Shown here piece by piece: positions 1 to 6,945 of a stretch of DNA of 11,255 nt. Positions within the stretch are counted from its first letter, which is position 1. Each line of letters opens with the position of its first letter. The DNA is from Thermodesulfobacteriota bacterium. GTDB taxonomy: Bacteria; Desulfobacterota; SM23-61. Both the position numbers and the translations under genes were made by a program. Location: positions 1 to 11,255 of the forward strand of contig JASEHN010000062.1 of the NCBI GenBank assembly GCA_030018715.1, in the 5' to 3' direction. The notes below the pieces were generated by a model, which worked only from the letters and a program-made list of their open reading frames with translations, was not told the DNA's origin and ran no database searches.

Positions 1-111
1 CCATGGCGGGACCAGGCCCCCGGACCATGGATTCCCTCTGACCTTACGCCCCACCCCTTTTCAAAGGGCTAAAGTGTTACGTAGATGGAGAAATAAACAG
101 GGGGACGGCAA

Positions 112-174
112 TCCTTCTTAGATAAGGAGATTGGGCGTTGGATAATAAAGAAAAGAATCCAACCTATCTAAGGG
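112..174. repeat. Nested inverted repeat (possible RNA hairpin)
   Basis: Two inverted repeats are nested. The outer arms are CTTAGATA (117-124) and TATCTAAG (165-172); the inner arms are GTTGGAT (137-143) and ATCCAAC (157-163), with a 13-nt A-rich loop. The left side carries a 12-nt insertion and the right side a single C (164). A competing small hairpin, TCCTT (112-116) with AAGGA (124-128), would overlap the outer left arm. It lies just beyond the stop of the minus-strand HTH fragment, so it may end that transcript, although no T-run follows on that strand. Its function is unknown. Confidence 0.45.
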
Positions 175-209
175 TGTCTTTACGTGTCCGCCAAAGAACA
201 GGATATTTA

Positions 210-476
210 TCAGGCACCCGGGGGTTGATAGTCCAGCCCCATTTCTCTAATTTTCCGCCATAGTGTAGTCCTGCTTATTCCGAGCCTTTTGGCCGCCAGG
301 GTTTTGCAGAACCGTGATTCCTCCAGTATCCGTCGAATGGATCTCGCCTCGTCTTCACTGTGGTTGTTGGGAAGATGGTGGTTTAAAGCCGGCACCTTTT
401 TTTTAATGGCCAGGGGAAACCATTGAAAACTTCTTCCGGTCCCGGTGGGAGGTGTGGGCAAGGACAAACGAGGCAT
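210..476 (-). CDS. Fis-type HTH protein, probable C-terminal remnant of a sigma-54 activator
   Basis: The last ~45 residues (EDEARSIRRILEES to LWRKIREMGL) match the Fis-type helix-turn-helix (HTH_8) that ends NtrC-type sigma-54 activators, including the typical LGISRTTLWRK recognition helix. Nothing resembling a receiver, PAS or AAA+ domain precedes it. The frame stays open upstream to an ATG at 578, but that start would run into the aconitase gene, so the ATG at 476 is preferred (88 residues); its ribosome site is weak. The first ~40 residues are low-complexity and proline-rich and look like a linker. It is divergent from the aconitase-tctCBA operon, the usual place for that operon's regulator. 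I infer that a full-length regulator was truncated when this region was rearranged. A small stand-alone DNA-binding protein is the alternative. Confidence 0.5.
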   Translation of the reverse strand: MPRLSLPTPPTGTGRSFQWFPLAIKKKVPALNHHLPNNHSEDEARSIRRILEESRFCKTLAAKRLGISRTTLWRKIREMGLDYQPPGA

Positions 477-564
477 GGACAACTCAACTGATTCATGATA
501 GTCTCCTAAACCGAAATGGCGGAAGCGACGAGTATTGCTGAAAGATACGACGTGGAAGGGGAAT

Positions 565-2499
565 ATGGGCAAGAACATCGTTGAGAAAGTGCTTCAGGCG
601 CACCTCAGGGAGGGCGAGTATATTTCCGGAAAGGAAATCGGCATCCGCATCGACCAGACGCTGACCCACGACGCCACCGGCACCATGGCGTTTCTGCAAT
701 TCGAAGCCCTGGGCATGAATGAGGTTAAGGCCGAATGCTCGGTCTGTTACATCGACCACAACACCCAGCAGATCGGCTTCGAGAATAACGATGATCATCT
801 GTACTTGCAGAGCGTGGCGGCCAGATTCGGCGTCGTCTACTCCCGCGCCGGAAACGGCATTTGCCACCAGGTCCATTTGGAGCGCTTCGGCCGGCCAGGC
901 ACGACGCTCCTGGGGGCCGACAGCCACACCCCCACCGGCGGCGGCATCGGCCAGATGGCCATCGGGGCGGGCGGATTGGACGTAGCGGTGGCCATGGGCG
1001 GCGGTTCCTTTTTCCTGGCCTGCCCTAACGTGTACCTCGTTAAATTATCCGGAAAGCTTAGCGATTGGGTGTCGGCCAAGGACGTGATCCTCAAGATGCT
1101 CTCCATGCTCACGACCAGAGGCAACGTAGGCGTAGCGCTCGAGTATGGCGGCGCAGGGGTGAAGACCCTGAGTGTGCCCGATCGAGCGACTATCTGCAAC
1201 ATGGGCGCCGAGATGGGCGCGACTACCTCTATCTTCCCGTCGGATGAAATTACCCGTCGTTTCCTCAGGGCCCAGGGCCGCGAGAAGGATTGGATTGAGC
1301 TATCTGCCGACGCCGATGCAAAATACGAGCGGGTCATTGAGCTCGACCTTTCCGCCATCGAGCCCCTGGCCGCCTTCCCGCACAGCCCCGGGAACATCAA
1401 GGAGCTCTTCGAGCTGGCCGGGATGAAGGTGGACCAGGTGTGCATCGGTTCCTGCACCAACTCTTCCTACAAGGACATGATGACCACTGCCGCCATCCTG
1501 AAGGGCCGGACGGTCAACCCCGATGTCAGCCTGGGCATCGCGCCCGGCTCCCGGCAGATTCTGCAGATGATGGCCAGGAACGGCGCGCTGTTCGACCTCA
1601 TCGGCGCAGGCGGCCGACTAATGGAAAGCGCCTGCGGCTTTTGCGTCGGGAACCACTTCTCCCCCAGGAGCGCCGGCGTTTCCGTCCGCACCTCGAACCG
1701 CAATTTCGAGGGACGCTCCGGCACGAAGGACGCGCTGGTTTACCTCACGAGCGCTGAAGCGGCCGCCGTCGCCGCGGTGACTGGAACACTCACCGACCCG
1801 CGCACATTCGACATAGCCTACCCGAAGATCGAGGAACCCGATCAATACCTGATCGACGACAGCATGTTCATCTTCCCCAGGCCGGAGATGAAGAGCGCCG
1901 CGATCTTACGCGGTCCCAACATCGGCGAGCCCCCCCGCAATGAAAAGATGCCGCAGAGCCTGGGCGGCGAGGCCATGATCAAGTTAGGTGACAATACCAC
2001 CACCGATCACATCACTCCCGCGGGCGCCCGCCTGAAATACCGCTCCAACGTCCCCAAGTACTCCGAATTTGTCTTCGAAACCATAGACGCCACGTTCTCC
2101 AGGCGTTGCCTGGAAAACAAGAAGAAGGGTTTGCCCAACATCATAGTCGCGGCGGAATCCTACGGGCAGGGCTCCAGCCGCGAGCATGCCGCCATGTGCC
2201 CGATGTACCTGGGCGTCAAGGCGGTGATCGCCAAATCCTTCGAGCGCATCCATTCGGCGAATCTGGTCAACTTCGGCATCGTTCCGCTAATCTTCAAGAA
2301 TCCCGCTGATTACGACAAGATTGAAAAGGGCGATTTGCTCACGTCCGAGAACTGGCGCGACGCCCTGGCCGCAGGCAGGCCGGTATTCATCAGGAACGCG
2401 CGCAGGGGCGAAACTTATGAATGCACTTATTCGCTCTCAGACACCCAGCGGGCAATGGTCCTGGCGGGCGGGTTGCTGAACTGGATCAAGTCAAGGTGA
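565..2499 (+). CDS. Aconitate hydratase (single-chain, Aquifex/Geobacter type)
   Basis: Aconitase interconverts citrate and isocitrate through cis-aconitate using a [4Fe-4S] cluster in the cytoplasm. The 644-residue chain carries the family signatures: DSHTP at 119-123, cluster cysteines C297 (in GSCTNS) and C357/C360 (CGFC), substrate-binding arginines in NRNFEGR (379-384), and the C-terminal swivel domain with GDNTTTDH (475-482) and GSSREH (536-541). Length and motif order fit the ~640-660 residue bacterial group rather than the ~890-residue AcnA. The ATG at 565 is chosen because GGAAGGGG lies just upstream; a TTG in frame at 535 is possible. It leads the tctCBA genes after a 55-nt gap without a terminator, so it probably processes the imported tricarboxylate. 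Its third codon positions are distinctly GC-richer than in the tct genes. Other aconitase-superfamily substrates (methylaconitate, homoaconitate) cannot be excluded. Confidence 0.9.
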   Translation: MGKNIVEKVLQAHLREGEYISGKEIGIRIDQTLTHDATGTMAFLQFEALGMNEVKAECSVCYIDHNTQQIGFENNDDHLYLQSVAARFGVVYSRAGNGICHQVHLERFGRPGTTLLGADSHTPTGGGIGQMAIGAGGLDVAVAMGGGSFFLACPNVYLVKLSGKLSDWVSAKDVILKMLSMLTTRGNVGVALEYGGAGVKTLSVPDRATICNMGAEMGATTSIFPSDEITRRFLRAQGREKDWIELSADADAKYERVIELDLSAIEPLAAFPHSPGNIKELFELAGMKVDQVCIGSCTNSSYKDMMTTAAILKGRTVNPDVSLGIAPGSRQILQMMARNGALFDLIGAGGRLMESACGFCVGNHFSPRSAGVSVRTSNRNFEGRSGTKDALVYLTSAEAAAVAAVTGTLTDPRTFDIAYPKIEEPDQYLIDDSMFIFPRPEMKSAAILRGPNIGEPPRNEKMPQSLGGEAMIKLGDNTTTDHITPAGARLKYRSNVPKYSEFVFETIDATFSRRCLENKKKGLPNIIVAAESYGQGSSREHAAMCPMYLGVKAVIAKSFERIHSANLVNFGIVPLIFKNPADYDKIEKGDLLTSENWRDALAAGRPVFIRNARRGETYECTYSLSDTQRAMVLAGGLLNWIKSR

Positions 2500-2540
2500 A
2501 GAAACTTTCCCTTGCAGAAAGGCAAAGCAAACATCAAACA

Positions 2541-2548
2541 AAGGAGGG
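2541..2548 (+). promoter_or_regulatory. Strong Shine-Dalgarno site for tctC
   Basis: AAGGAGGG sits 6 nt before the ATG at 2555. It is an almost perfect anti-16S match and fixes the start of the binding protein. It suggests high translation, as expected for a periplasmic binding protein. Confidence 0.8.
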
Positions 2549-2554
2549 AACCGT

Positions 2555-3526
2555 ATGAGAAGAGCAACAGGAGTATGGGTGGCGGTTTTGGGTTTGCTTG
2601 GATGGGTAGCGGGGTTTTGCGGCGTTGCGGCGGCGTATCCTGAGCGGGCCATTGAGATCATTGTTCCTTTCGGGGTTGGGGGCGGGAGTGATACGGCGGC
2701 CAGGGCAGTGGCAGAGGGAATGAAGCCGCTTCTAAAGGTCCCCCTGGTAATCACCAATATGCCCGGCGGGGGAGGCACAAAGGGCATGCTCCATGCGGCA
2801 GGGCAGCCTGCTGATGGCTACACGGTCTTTGCCGTAACCACATCCCATCTGATCGACGCTGTTGCGCCAAAGACTCGAGCTAATATTCTAAGGGATTTCG
2901 ATCCTATAATGAGAATCCAGTGGGACACCACCGCCGTTATTATCTCCGGGGATTCAAAATTCAAGACGATTCAAGACCTCGTCGAATATGGCAAGAAAAA
3001 CCCCAGATTTCTTAAATTTGCAGGAACCTCTCCCGGAGGATGGTCGGAGATTCAGACCATGGCCTTTTTCAAGAAACTCGGCGTTGATGTAACCTTTGTG
3101 CCTTTTGAATCCGGCGCAGAGATCAAGGCTGCCATCTTGGGAGGACATATCCATGGGGCATGTGAAGAGTTGGCAGAGACACTGCCTTTAGTCCAGGCCG
3201 GCAAATTAAAGGCTCTGGCGGTGATTATGGAGAAGAGGCATCCTGCCCTTCCTGACGTGCCAGCTACCCCTGAGTTAGGCGTTGATTATACCCAAGGGTT
3301 GATGAGGGCATGGGCGGTCAGAAAAGGGACGCCTCCTGAGCGGACAAAATATTTACACGATGTGATTAAAAAGGCTCTTGATGTGCCTGTTTATAAGAAA
3401 TTTGTGCAGGATAATCATCTCTATGCCCGCCCCGGATACCTGGGCCCTGAAGAGACCAGAAAATACTGGGAGAGCGAGGTTAAGTTCTTTATGGATGTGC
3501 TTAAGAGTCTTGGTTATGTTAAATAA
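2555..3526 (+). CDS. tctC: Tripartite tricarboxylate transporter substrate-binding protein (TctC/Bug family)
   Basis: This is the periplasmic receptor that captures a carboxylate and delivers it to the TctBA membrane unit. The 323-residue chain starts with a Sec signal peptide: RR at 2-3, a hydrophobic core to about 24, and a likely cut after AAA (25-27) before YPERAIE. The mature start is typical of Bug proteins, with VPFGVGGGSD (37-46) forming the first ligand loop. It is followed by a GGGTKG turn, ADGYTV, and a late KLKALAV...LPDVPATPELG stretch. Length is normal for the family (~320). It lies 55 nt after aconitase and is followed by a hairpin and tctB. The ligand cannot be read from sequence because Bug proteins bind many carboxylates; the aconitase neighbour favours citrate or a related tricarboxylate. 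Confidence 0.88.
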   Translation: MRRATGVWVAVLGLLGWVAGFCGVAAAYPERAIEIIVPFGVGGGSDTAARAVAEGMKPLLKVPLVITNMPGGGGTKGMLHAAGQPADGYTVFAVTTSHLIDAVAPKTRANILRDFDPIMRIQWDTTAVIISGDSKFKTIQDLVEYGKKNPRFLKFAGTSPGGWSEIQTMAFFKKLGVDVTFVPFESGAEIKAAILGGHIHGACEELAETLPLVQAGKLKALAVIMEKRHPALPDVPATPELGVDYTQGLMRAWAVRKGTPPERTKYLHDVIKKALDVPVYKKFVQDNHLYARPGYLGPEETRKYWESEVKFFMDVLKSLGYVK

Positions 3527-3553
3527 TCCCTGCATCGTTAGATAAATTAAGGA

Positions 3554-3585
3554 AAGTGCGGAGCAACCCTTCCCTCTCCGCACTT
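3554..3585 (+). terminator. Hairpin between tctC and tctB (attenuator or mRNA-stabilising)
   Basis: A perfect 10-bp stem, AAGTGCGGAG (3554-3563) with CTCCGCACTT (3576-3585), encloses a 12-nt loop and is followed only by a short T-rich stretch (CTTTAAT). It is too weak in its T-tract for an efficient terminator. A hairpin 3' of a binding-protein gene commonly protects the upstream mRNA or partly terminates it, giving more TctC than TctBA. Confidence 0.6.
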
Positions 3586-3605
3586 CTTTAATGAACGAGG
3601 GAATT

Positions 3606-4121
3606 ATGAAAAAAGATGAAATTGTGGCAAATTTTGTCATTATCGCCTTTTTTGTCTTCATGCTTTATGATTCCTTTAAACTGCATAAAATTCAACGATT
3701 CGGCGATGTAGGAAGCGGTTTCTGGCCCATACTTGCTCTATCCGCAGCCATCATTCTCAGTATCGCTCTGTTGATCTCCAACCTCAAAAAATACCAGGGA
3801 AGAAAGAAACAGCCTTCAGGTGAGGCCTCAACCTCACCCGCAGCCGAAATAGACCTAAAGAACCGCAGGAAAAAATTTGTTCTCAGTGCGATCTGCCTTT
3901 TAGGATATATCCTCATCATGCCATATATTGGGTTTATTCTTGCGACCATCGTCTATGTGTTTGCTTTCATCCTGGCCCTTGAAGAAAGAAGAAACCTTGT
4001 TCTGGCCCTTTCCCCTTTTCTGCTGACCGCGCTGATCGTAATCGTTTTTGCCAAATTTATAGGTATGCCTTTACCCAGGGGAGTGGATTTTTTTGCGGCA
4101 TTCAGCCGGTTTATCTACTGA
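3606..4121 (+). CDS. tctB: Tripartite tricarboxylate transporter small membrane protein (TctB family)
   Basis: TctB is the small, poorly conserved membrane subunit that partners TctA. The chain (171 residues) has hydrophobic segments typical of the family: one near the N-terminus (IVANFVIIAFFVFMLYDS), one from FWPILALSAAIILSIALL, a long double segment in the centre (FVLSAICLLGYILIMP to FAFILAL), and a last one (LVLALSPFLLTALIVIVF). It ends in the characteristic MPLPRG turn. A hydrophilic Lys/Gln-rich loop separates the two halves. The ATG at 3606 is preferred because GAGGG (3597-3601) precedes it; an in-frame ATG at 3591 touches the hairpin and lacks a ribosome site. It sits between tctC and tctA, the usual order. 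Sequence alone would be weak evidence, but the position makes the call secure. Confidence 0.85.
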   Translation: MKKDEIVANFVIIAFFVFMLYDSFKLHKIQRFGDVGSGFWPILALSAAIILSIALLISNLKKYQGRKKQPSGEASTSPAAEIDLKNRRKKFVLSAICLLGYILIMPYIGFILATIVYVFAFILALEERRNLVLALSPFLLTALIVIVFAKFIGMPLPRGVDFFAAFSRFIY

Positions 4122-4124
4122 TCG

Positions 4125-4143
4125 AGAGGAGGGCTAACCCTTG
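4125..4143 (+). promoter_or_regulatory. Ribosome site deciding a TTG start for tctA
   Basis: GAGAGGAGGG ends 8 nt before TTG at 4141. No ATG in frame lies nearby upstream, and the family's N-terminal region begins right after. TctA therefore appears to use TTG as its start codon. Confidence 0.7.
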
Positions 4144-5631
4144 GTCGAGCACTATTTGACGGCATTTGCGGCGATCTTCCACCCACAGAATCTTCTGGCC
4201 TTGACCCTGGGAGGGTTATGGGGTCTCATGGCCGGGGCGCTTCCGGGAATCAGCACTTCGATGGGGGTCGTCCTTCTTCTGCCTTTCACCTACGCCATGT
4301 CCCCTCTCACGGCCTTTACGATCCTTGTAGCCGCCTATTGTGGAGGGATTACTGGCGGATCGATCACCTCCATTCTCTTTGGAATACCAGGGGAGCCTTC
4401 TTCCGTGCCCACGGTCATTGAGGGCCATTCTCTCGCCAAACAGGGGCGGGCTGCCTATGCCTTGTGGGTTTTTCTTCTCTGTTCAATCGGAGGAGGTTTA
4501 TTCAGTGTATTTGTGATGATGGCGGCCACGCCTATCATTGCGAATTTTGCGCTGCGCTTTGGCCCCCCGGAATATTTTGCGCTGACCATGCTCGGATTAA
4601 GTGTGGTATCGGGGCTGTCAGGAGGCTCTGTTTTAAAGGGTCTGATATCCTGTATGCTTGGCATATTCCTGGCCACGATCGGAACCGATGGGATAACCGG
4701 TCTCGAACGGTTTACATTTGGAACAACGATCCTTCTGGGGGGGATCAGTTTTATCACTGCCATGGTTGGATTACTGGCTGTATCCGAAATTTTCATCGAG
4801 GCTGAAGAACCTTTTAAAGAATATAAGGGCTCTGCTAACTACCGGGGCATGAAAGAAGAGATGCCTAAGTTTTCTGAATTTAAGGAGAACTGGCCAACCT
4901 TGACCAAATCGCCCATTATCGGAACCATCGTTGGAGCCCTGCCCGGCGCAGGGGCAACGATCGCGGCCTTTCTGGCCTATGGTGAGGCAGCCAGGACCTC
5001 CAAACATCCTGAAAAGTTTGGCAACGGGGCTGTAGAAGGTTTAATGGCTGCTGAATCCGCCAATAATGCCTCAACCGGCGGGTCCATGACCATCCTCCTT
5101 TCGCTGGGCATTCCCGGAAGCAATACGACGGCCATGCTTATTGCGGCCTTTATGATCCATGGACTCCAGCCCGGCCCATTATTGCTGACCCAGAGGCCGG
5201 ATATCATTTACGGCATCTTTGTGGCCATGCTCATGGCCAATGTATTTTTATTAGGATTAACCATCGTGGGGATTCGCATGTTTTTGCAGTTGAACAGGCT
5301 CCCTTATTCGGTATTTTCAGCGGCGATCATGATTCTCTGCGTCATCGGGGCCTTTGGATTGAATAATAATATGGATGACCTTTACCTCATGTTGGCGTTT
5401 GGATTAATCGGTTACTACATGAGAAAATACGGCTTTCCGATCGCTCCGGCTGTGTTGGCCCTCGTCCTGGGAGACCTTGCAGAACTCTCTTTGAGAAGGT
5501 CGCTGTTACTCTCCCTGGGTGATCCTCTCATCCTGGTTTCCAGACCGCTCAGCGCCATTTTACTCGCAGCTGCCGTCTTCTCTATCGTATATCCATTGTT
5601 CAAGAAGCCGAAAATGCTTCAAGGACTGTAA
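4141..5631 (+). CDS. tctA: Tripartite tricarboxylate transporter large membrane protein (TctA family)
   Basis: TctA is the large, conserved transport subunit that takes substrate from TctC and moves it inward by ion-coupled secondary transport. The 496-residue chain is a hydrophobic polytopic protein with the internal duplication of the family. GALPGIS (32-38) in the first half matches GALPGAG (265-271) in the second, and GIPG (81-84) matches GIPGSNTTAM (323 onwards). The first half also has the LLLPFTYAMSP and CGGITGGSITSILF stretches typical of TctA. Length is normal (~500). The gene follows tctB by 19 nt and closes the operon; the next gene is convergent, only 28 nt away, with no obvious terminator. 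No two-component tctDE-like regulator is present in the window. Confidence 0.92.
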   Translation: MVEHYLTAFAAIFHPQNLLALTLGGLWGLMAGALPGISTSMGVVLLLPFTYAMSPLTAFTILVAAYCGGITGGSITSILFGIPGEPSSVPTVIEGHSLAKQGRAAYALWVFLLCSIGGGLFSVFVMMAATPIIANFALRFGPPEYFALTMLGLSVVSGLSGGSVLKGLISCMLGIFLATIGTDGITGLERFTFGTTILLGGISFITAMVGLLAVSEIFIEAEEPFKEYKGSANYRGMKEEMPKFSEFKENWPTLTKSPIIGTIVGALPGAGATIAAFLAYGEAARTSKHPEKFGNGAVEGLMAAESANNASTGGSMTILLSLGIPGSNTTAMLIAAFMIHGLQPGPLLLTQRPDIIYGIFVAMLMANVFLLGLTIVGIRMFLQLNRLPYSVFSAAIMILCVIGAFGLNNNMDDLYLMLAFGLIGYYMRKYGFPIAPAVLALVLGDLAELSLRRSLLLSLGDPLILVSRPLSAILLAAAVFSIVYPLFKKPKMLQGL

Positions 5632-5659
5632 GCGGATGTGTGCGGTAAACGAGTGCATA

Positions 5660-6364
5660 TTAAATCTGGTTGGCCAAAATGATGGCCTCGGCGATCTCGC
5701 GCATTGATTTTCTTAAGTCCATGGATTTTTTCTGGATTCTGCGGAAGGCTTCTTCCTCGGAAATATGCTGTTCTTTCATCAAAATCCCTTTGGCCCGCTC
5801 CACAACCTTACGGGAAATCAACTCATCCTCAATAATCTTAGCCTTCATGATCAAACCGGCGTTCTCGATGGCAATGGCTGCCTGGTTGGCTACGGTGGTA
5901 AAAACTTCCACCTCGCTCTTAGTGAACTTGTGCGGGTAGGAGGTGTAACAGTTAATCACCCCGATGACTTTATCTTTCACGCACATGGGAACGCTCAACA
6001 TGGAAACCAGCCCCTCTTTTTTGGCCAGTTCTTTCTCCTTGTATCTCGGCTCCTTCAGAACGTTATAGATCATCATTGGCCTGTTCTCCACGGCCACATA
6101 TCCCACGACACCTTCGCCCAGTTTGAGGCTTCTCTCTTTCAGGTACTCTTCGCTCATGGCCTGCGTAGCTCTGATCTTTAAGGCATTGTCTCTCTCGTCC
6201 AAAAGCCAAAGGGAGCATACTTTCGATTTCATCACCTCGGCTGTAACCACCACGATCAGGCTGAGGATGTCTTCCAGGTAGAGGTCGGAGGAGATGGCCT
6301 TGCTAATTTTGGCAAGAGCTTCTAACTTTTTAACTAACGATCCTTTGGTGCTTGTTGGAGCCAT
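5660..6364 (-). CDS. GAF-ANTAR domain regulator (putative transcription antiterminator)
   Basis: The 234-residue protein has an N-terminal GAF domain (about 20-165), with the usual ...SLWLLDER..., LGEGVVGYV and ...SMLSVPMCVKDKVIGVINCY... stretches. A C-terminal ANTAR domain (about 175-232) has the hallmark SRKVVERAKGILM helix followed by ISEEEAFRRIQKKSMDLRKSMREIAEAII. ANTAR domains bind paired RNA hairpins and stop premature termination; the GAF domain is expected to sense a small ligand, redox state or partner protein. No receiver or kinase domain is present, so signal input is probably through GAF. The ATG at 6364 has no strong ribosome site, but no better start is visible. It is convergent with tctA and divergent from the DUF362/polyferredoxin operon. 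Its RNA target is unknown; the structured gap next door is a candidate. Confidence 0.85.
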   Translation of the reverse strand: MAPTSTKGSLVKKLEALAKISKAISSDLYLEDILSLIVVVTAEVMKSKVCSLWLLDERDNALKIRATQAMSEEYLKERSLKLGEGVVGYVAVENRPMMIYNVLKEPRYKEKELAKKEGLVSMLSVPMCVKDKVIGVINCYTSYPHKFTKSEVEVFTTVANQAAIAIENAGLIMKAKIIEDELISRKVVERAKGILMKEQHISEEEAFRRIQKKSMDLRKSMREIAEAIILANQI

Positions 6365-6401
6365 GGGAAGATAACCTGTTCATGGAATTCTTTTTGTATA
6401 T

Positions 6402-6429
6402 TTGATATTATAACCACAGCCTTTGTCAA
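6402..6429 (-). promoter_or_regulatory. Candidate sigma-70 promoter for the GAF-ANTAR gene
   Basis: On the minus strand a perfect TTGACA (6424-6429) is followed after 16 nt by TATCAA (6402-6407, four of six consensus bases). A perfect TATAAT also occurs at 6407-6412, but only 11 nt from the TTGACA. The AT-rich stretch lies about 40-65 nt before the start codon, a sensible place for a promoter. Confidence 0.45.
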
Positions 6430-6520
6430 GTGTCTTCTCCCCTGATGTGTTGCCCTCTGACCGCCGATCACATTCTTTCTTCTTAAGACCATGCGCAAGA
6501 TCTCATCCATGCCCAGGCTC

Positions 6521-6559
6521 AGGCGGAGGGCGCTTGCCTAGCTGATCCCCCTCCCGCCT
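6521..6559. repeat. Short GC-rich hairpin at the left edge of the long inverted repeat
   Basis: AGGCGGAGGG (6521-6530) pairs with CCCTCCCGCCT (6549-6559) apart from one bulged C, around an 18-nt loop. Its right arm is the same sequence that can pair with 6805-6813, so the two folds are mutually exclusive. Confidence 0.4.
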
Positions 6560-6813
6560 CAGAGACTGCGTCGCAATACTGAAATCGGGCAGCCCGGCCT
6601 GGAGGGCATTCTCTCGGAATCATAAGGCGGTGGTTCTTTCATAGGAACGCGGCGGGCTGAAACCTAAATAAATCCGCAATACTTCGAATCCGCCGCCCCT
6701 TTGCGGAACCAAACTGGAAAGCCACGTAGAACTACTTCATCCGCCGATGATTCCTCGTTCATGCCCTCCAGCCCTATTATGACATGGTTTCTGGGCGACA
6801 ATAAAGGTGGGAG
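6551..6813. repeat. Long imperfect nested inverted repeat (MITE-like element or structured RNA)
   Basis: A series of collinear complementary blocks, all properly nested, runs through 263 bp. CTCCCGCCT (6551-6559) pairs with AGGTGGGAG (6805-6813, one G-T). GTCGC (6570-6574) pairs with GCGAC (6795-6799). CTGGAGGGCAT (6599-6609) pairs with ATGCCCTCCAG (6761-6771). GGAATCAT (6616-6623) pairs with ATGATTCC (6747-6754). GGCGG (6626-6630) pairs with CCGCC (6741-6745). GGTTC (6632-6636) pairs with GAACC (6706-6710). GCGGCGG (6649-6655) pairs with CCGCCGC (6690-6696). Several collinear matches in so short a span are unlikely by chance. No transposase frame is present. It may be a decayed miniature element or an RNA with a long stem; the sequence does not decide. 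Confidence 0.55.
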
Positions 6814-6890
6814 AATGAAAGTTATAGACGGTCAGTCTTCTTCTGATTCATATCATAGTGGAAATTAGGAAGTTGGCTTAAAAAGAAGTG

Positions 6891-6918
6891 TTGCTTTTAG
6901 CAGAAATTTTCTTAAAAT
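6891..6918 (+). promoter_or_regulatory. Candidate sigma-70 promoter for the DUF362/polyferredoxin operon
   Basis: TTGCTT (6891-6896) and TAAAAT (6913-6918, five of six consensus bases) are separated by 16 nt in an AT-rich stretch 28 nt before the ATG. A good ribosome site, AGGGGAAGGG (6931-6940), follows. The -35 box is weak, so an activator may be needed. Confidence 0.4.
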
Positions 6919-6945
6919 GATGGCAGAAGAAGGGGAAGGGAATCC

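Larger units (their letters stand above)
6365..6945. other. 581-bp intergenic region without a convincing gene
   Basis: Both strands were read. Only short open frames without family resemblance occur; the longest is 58 codons on the minus strand (6334-6510), overlapping the GAF-ANTAR gene. The region holds a promoter candidate for each flanking divergent gene and the long inverted repeat at 6551-6813. Nothing recognisable is seen in 6430-6520 or 6814-6885. Confidence 0.6.

Noticed and set aside
12..23. CCAGGCCCCCGG here recurs inverted at 11214-11225, at the two ends of the window
   Set aside because: In a window this long several 12-bp matches are expected by chance, and both are low-complexity GC runs. 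I would not read them as element ends.
55..68. CCCTTT-TC-AAAGGG palindrome
   Set aside because: The loop is only 2 nt, no T-run follows and no gene ends here, so it is too small to assign.
837..1460. 207-codon open frame antisense to aconitase, plus several smaller antisense and off-frame ones
   Set aside because: They are mirror effects of the GC-rich codon use of aconitase. The translations match no family, and the sense frame has every catalytic motif.
4464..4805. 113-codon frames on both strands inside tctA
   Set aside because: They lie in other frames of a strongly conserved membrane protein and have no family resemblance.
6334..6510. 58-codon minus-strand frame in the intergenic region
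   Set aside because: It overlaps the start of the GAF-ANTAR gene and its promoter candidate, has no ribosome site and resembles nothing known.
6872..6897. Possible sigma-54 promoter (TTGGC ... TTGC) upstream of the DUF362 gene
   Set aside because: The GG and GC elements are 16 nt apart; sigma-54 needs 10.
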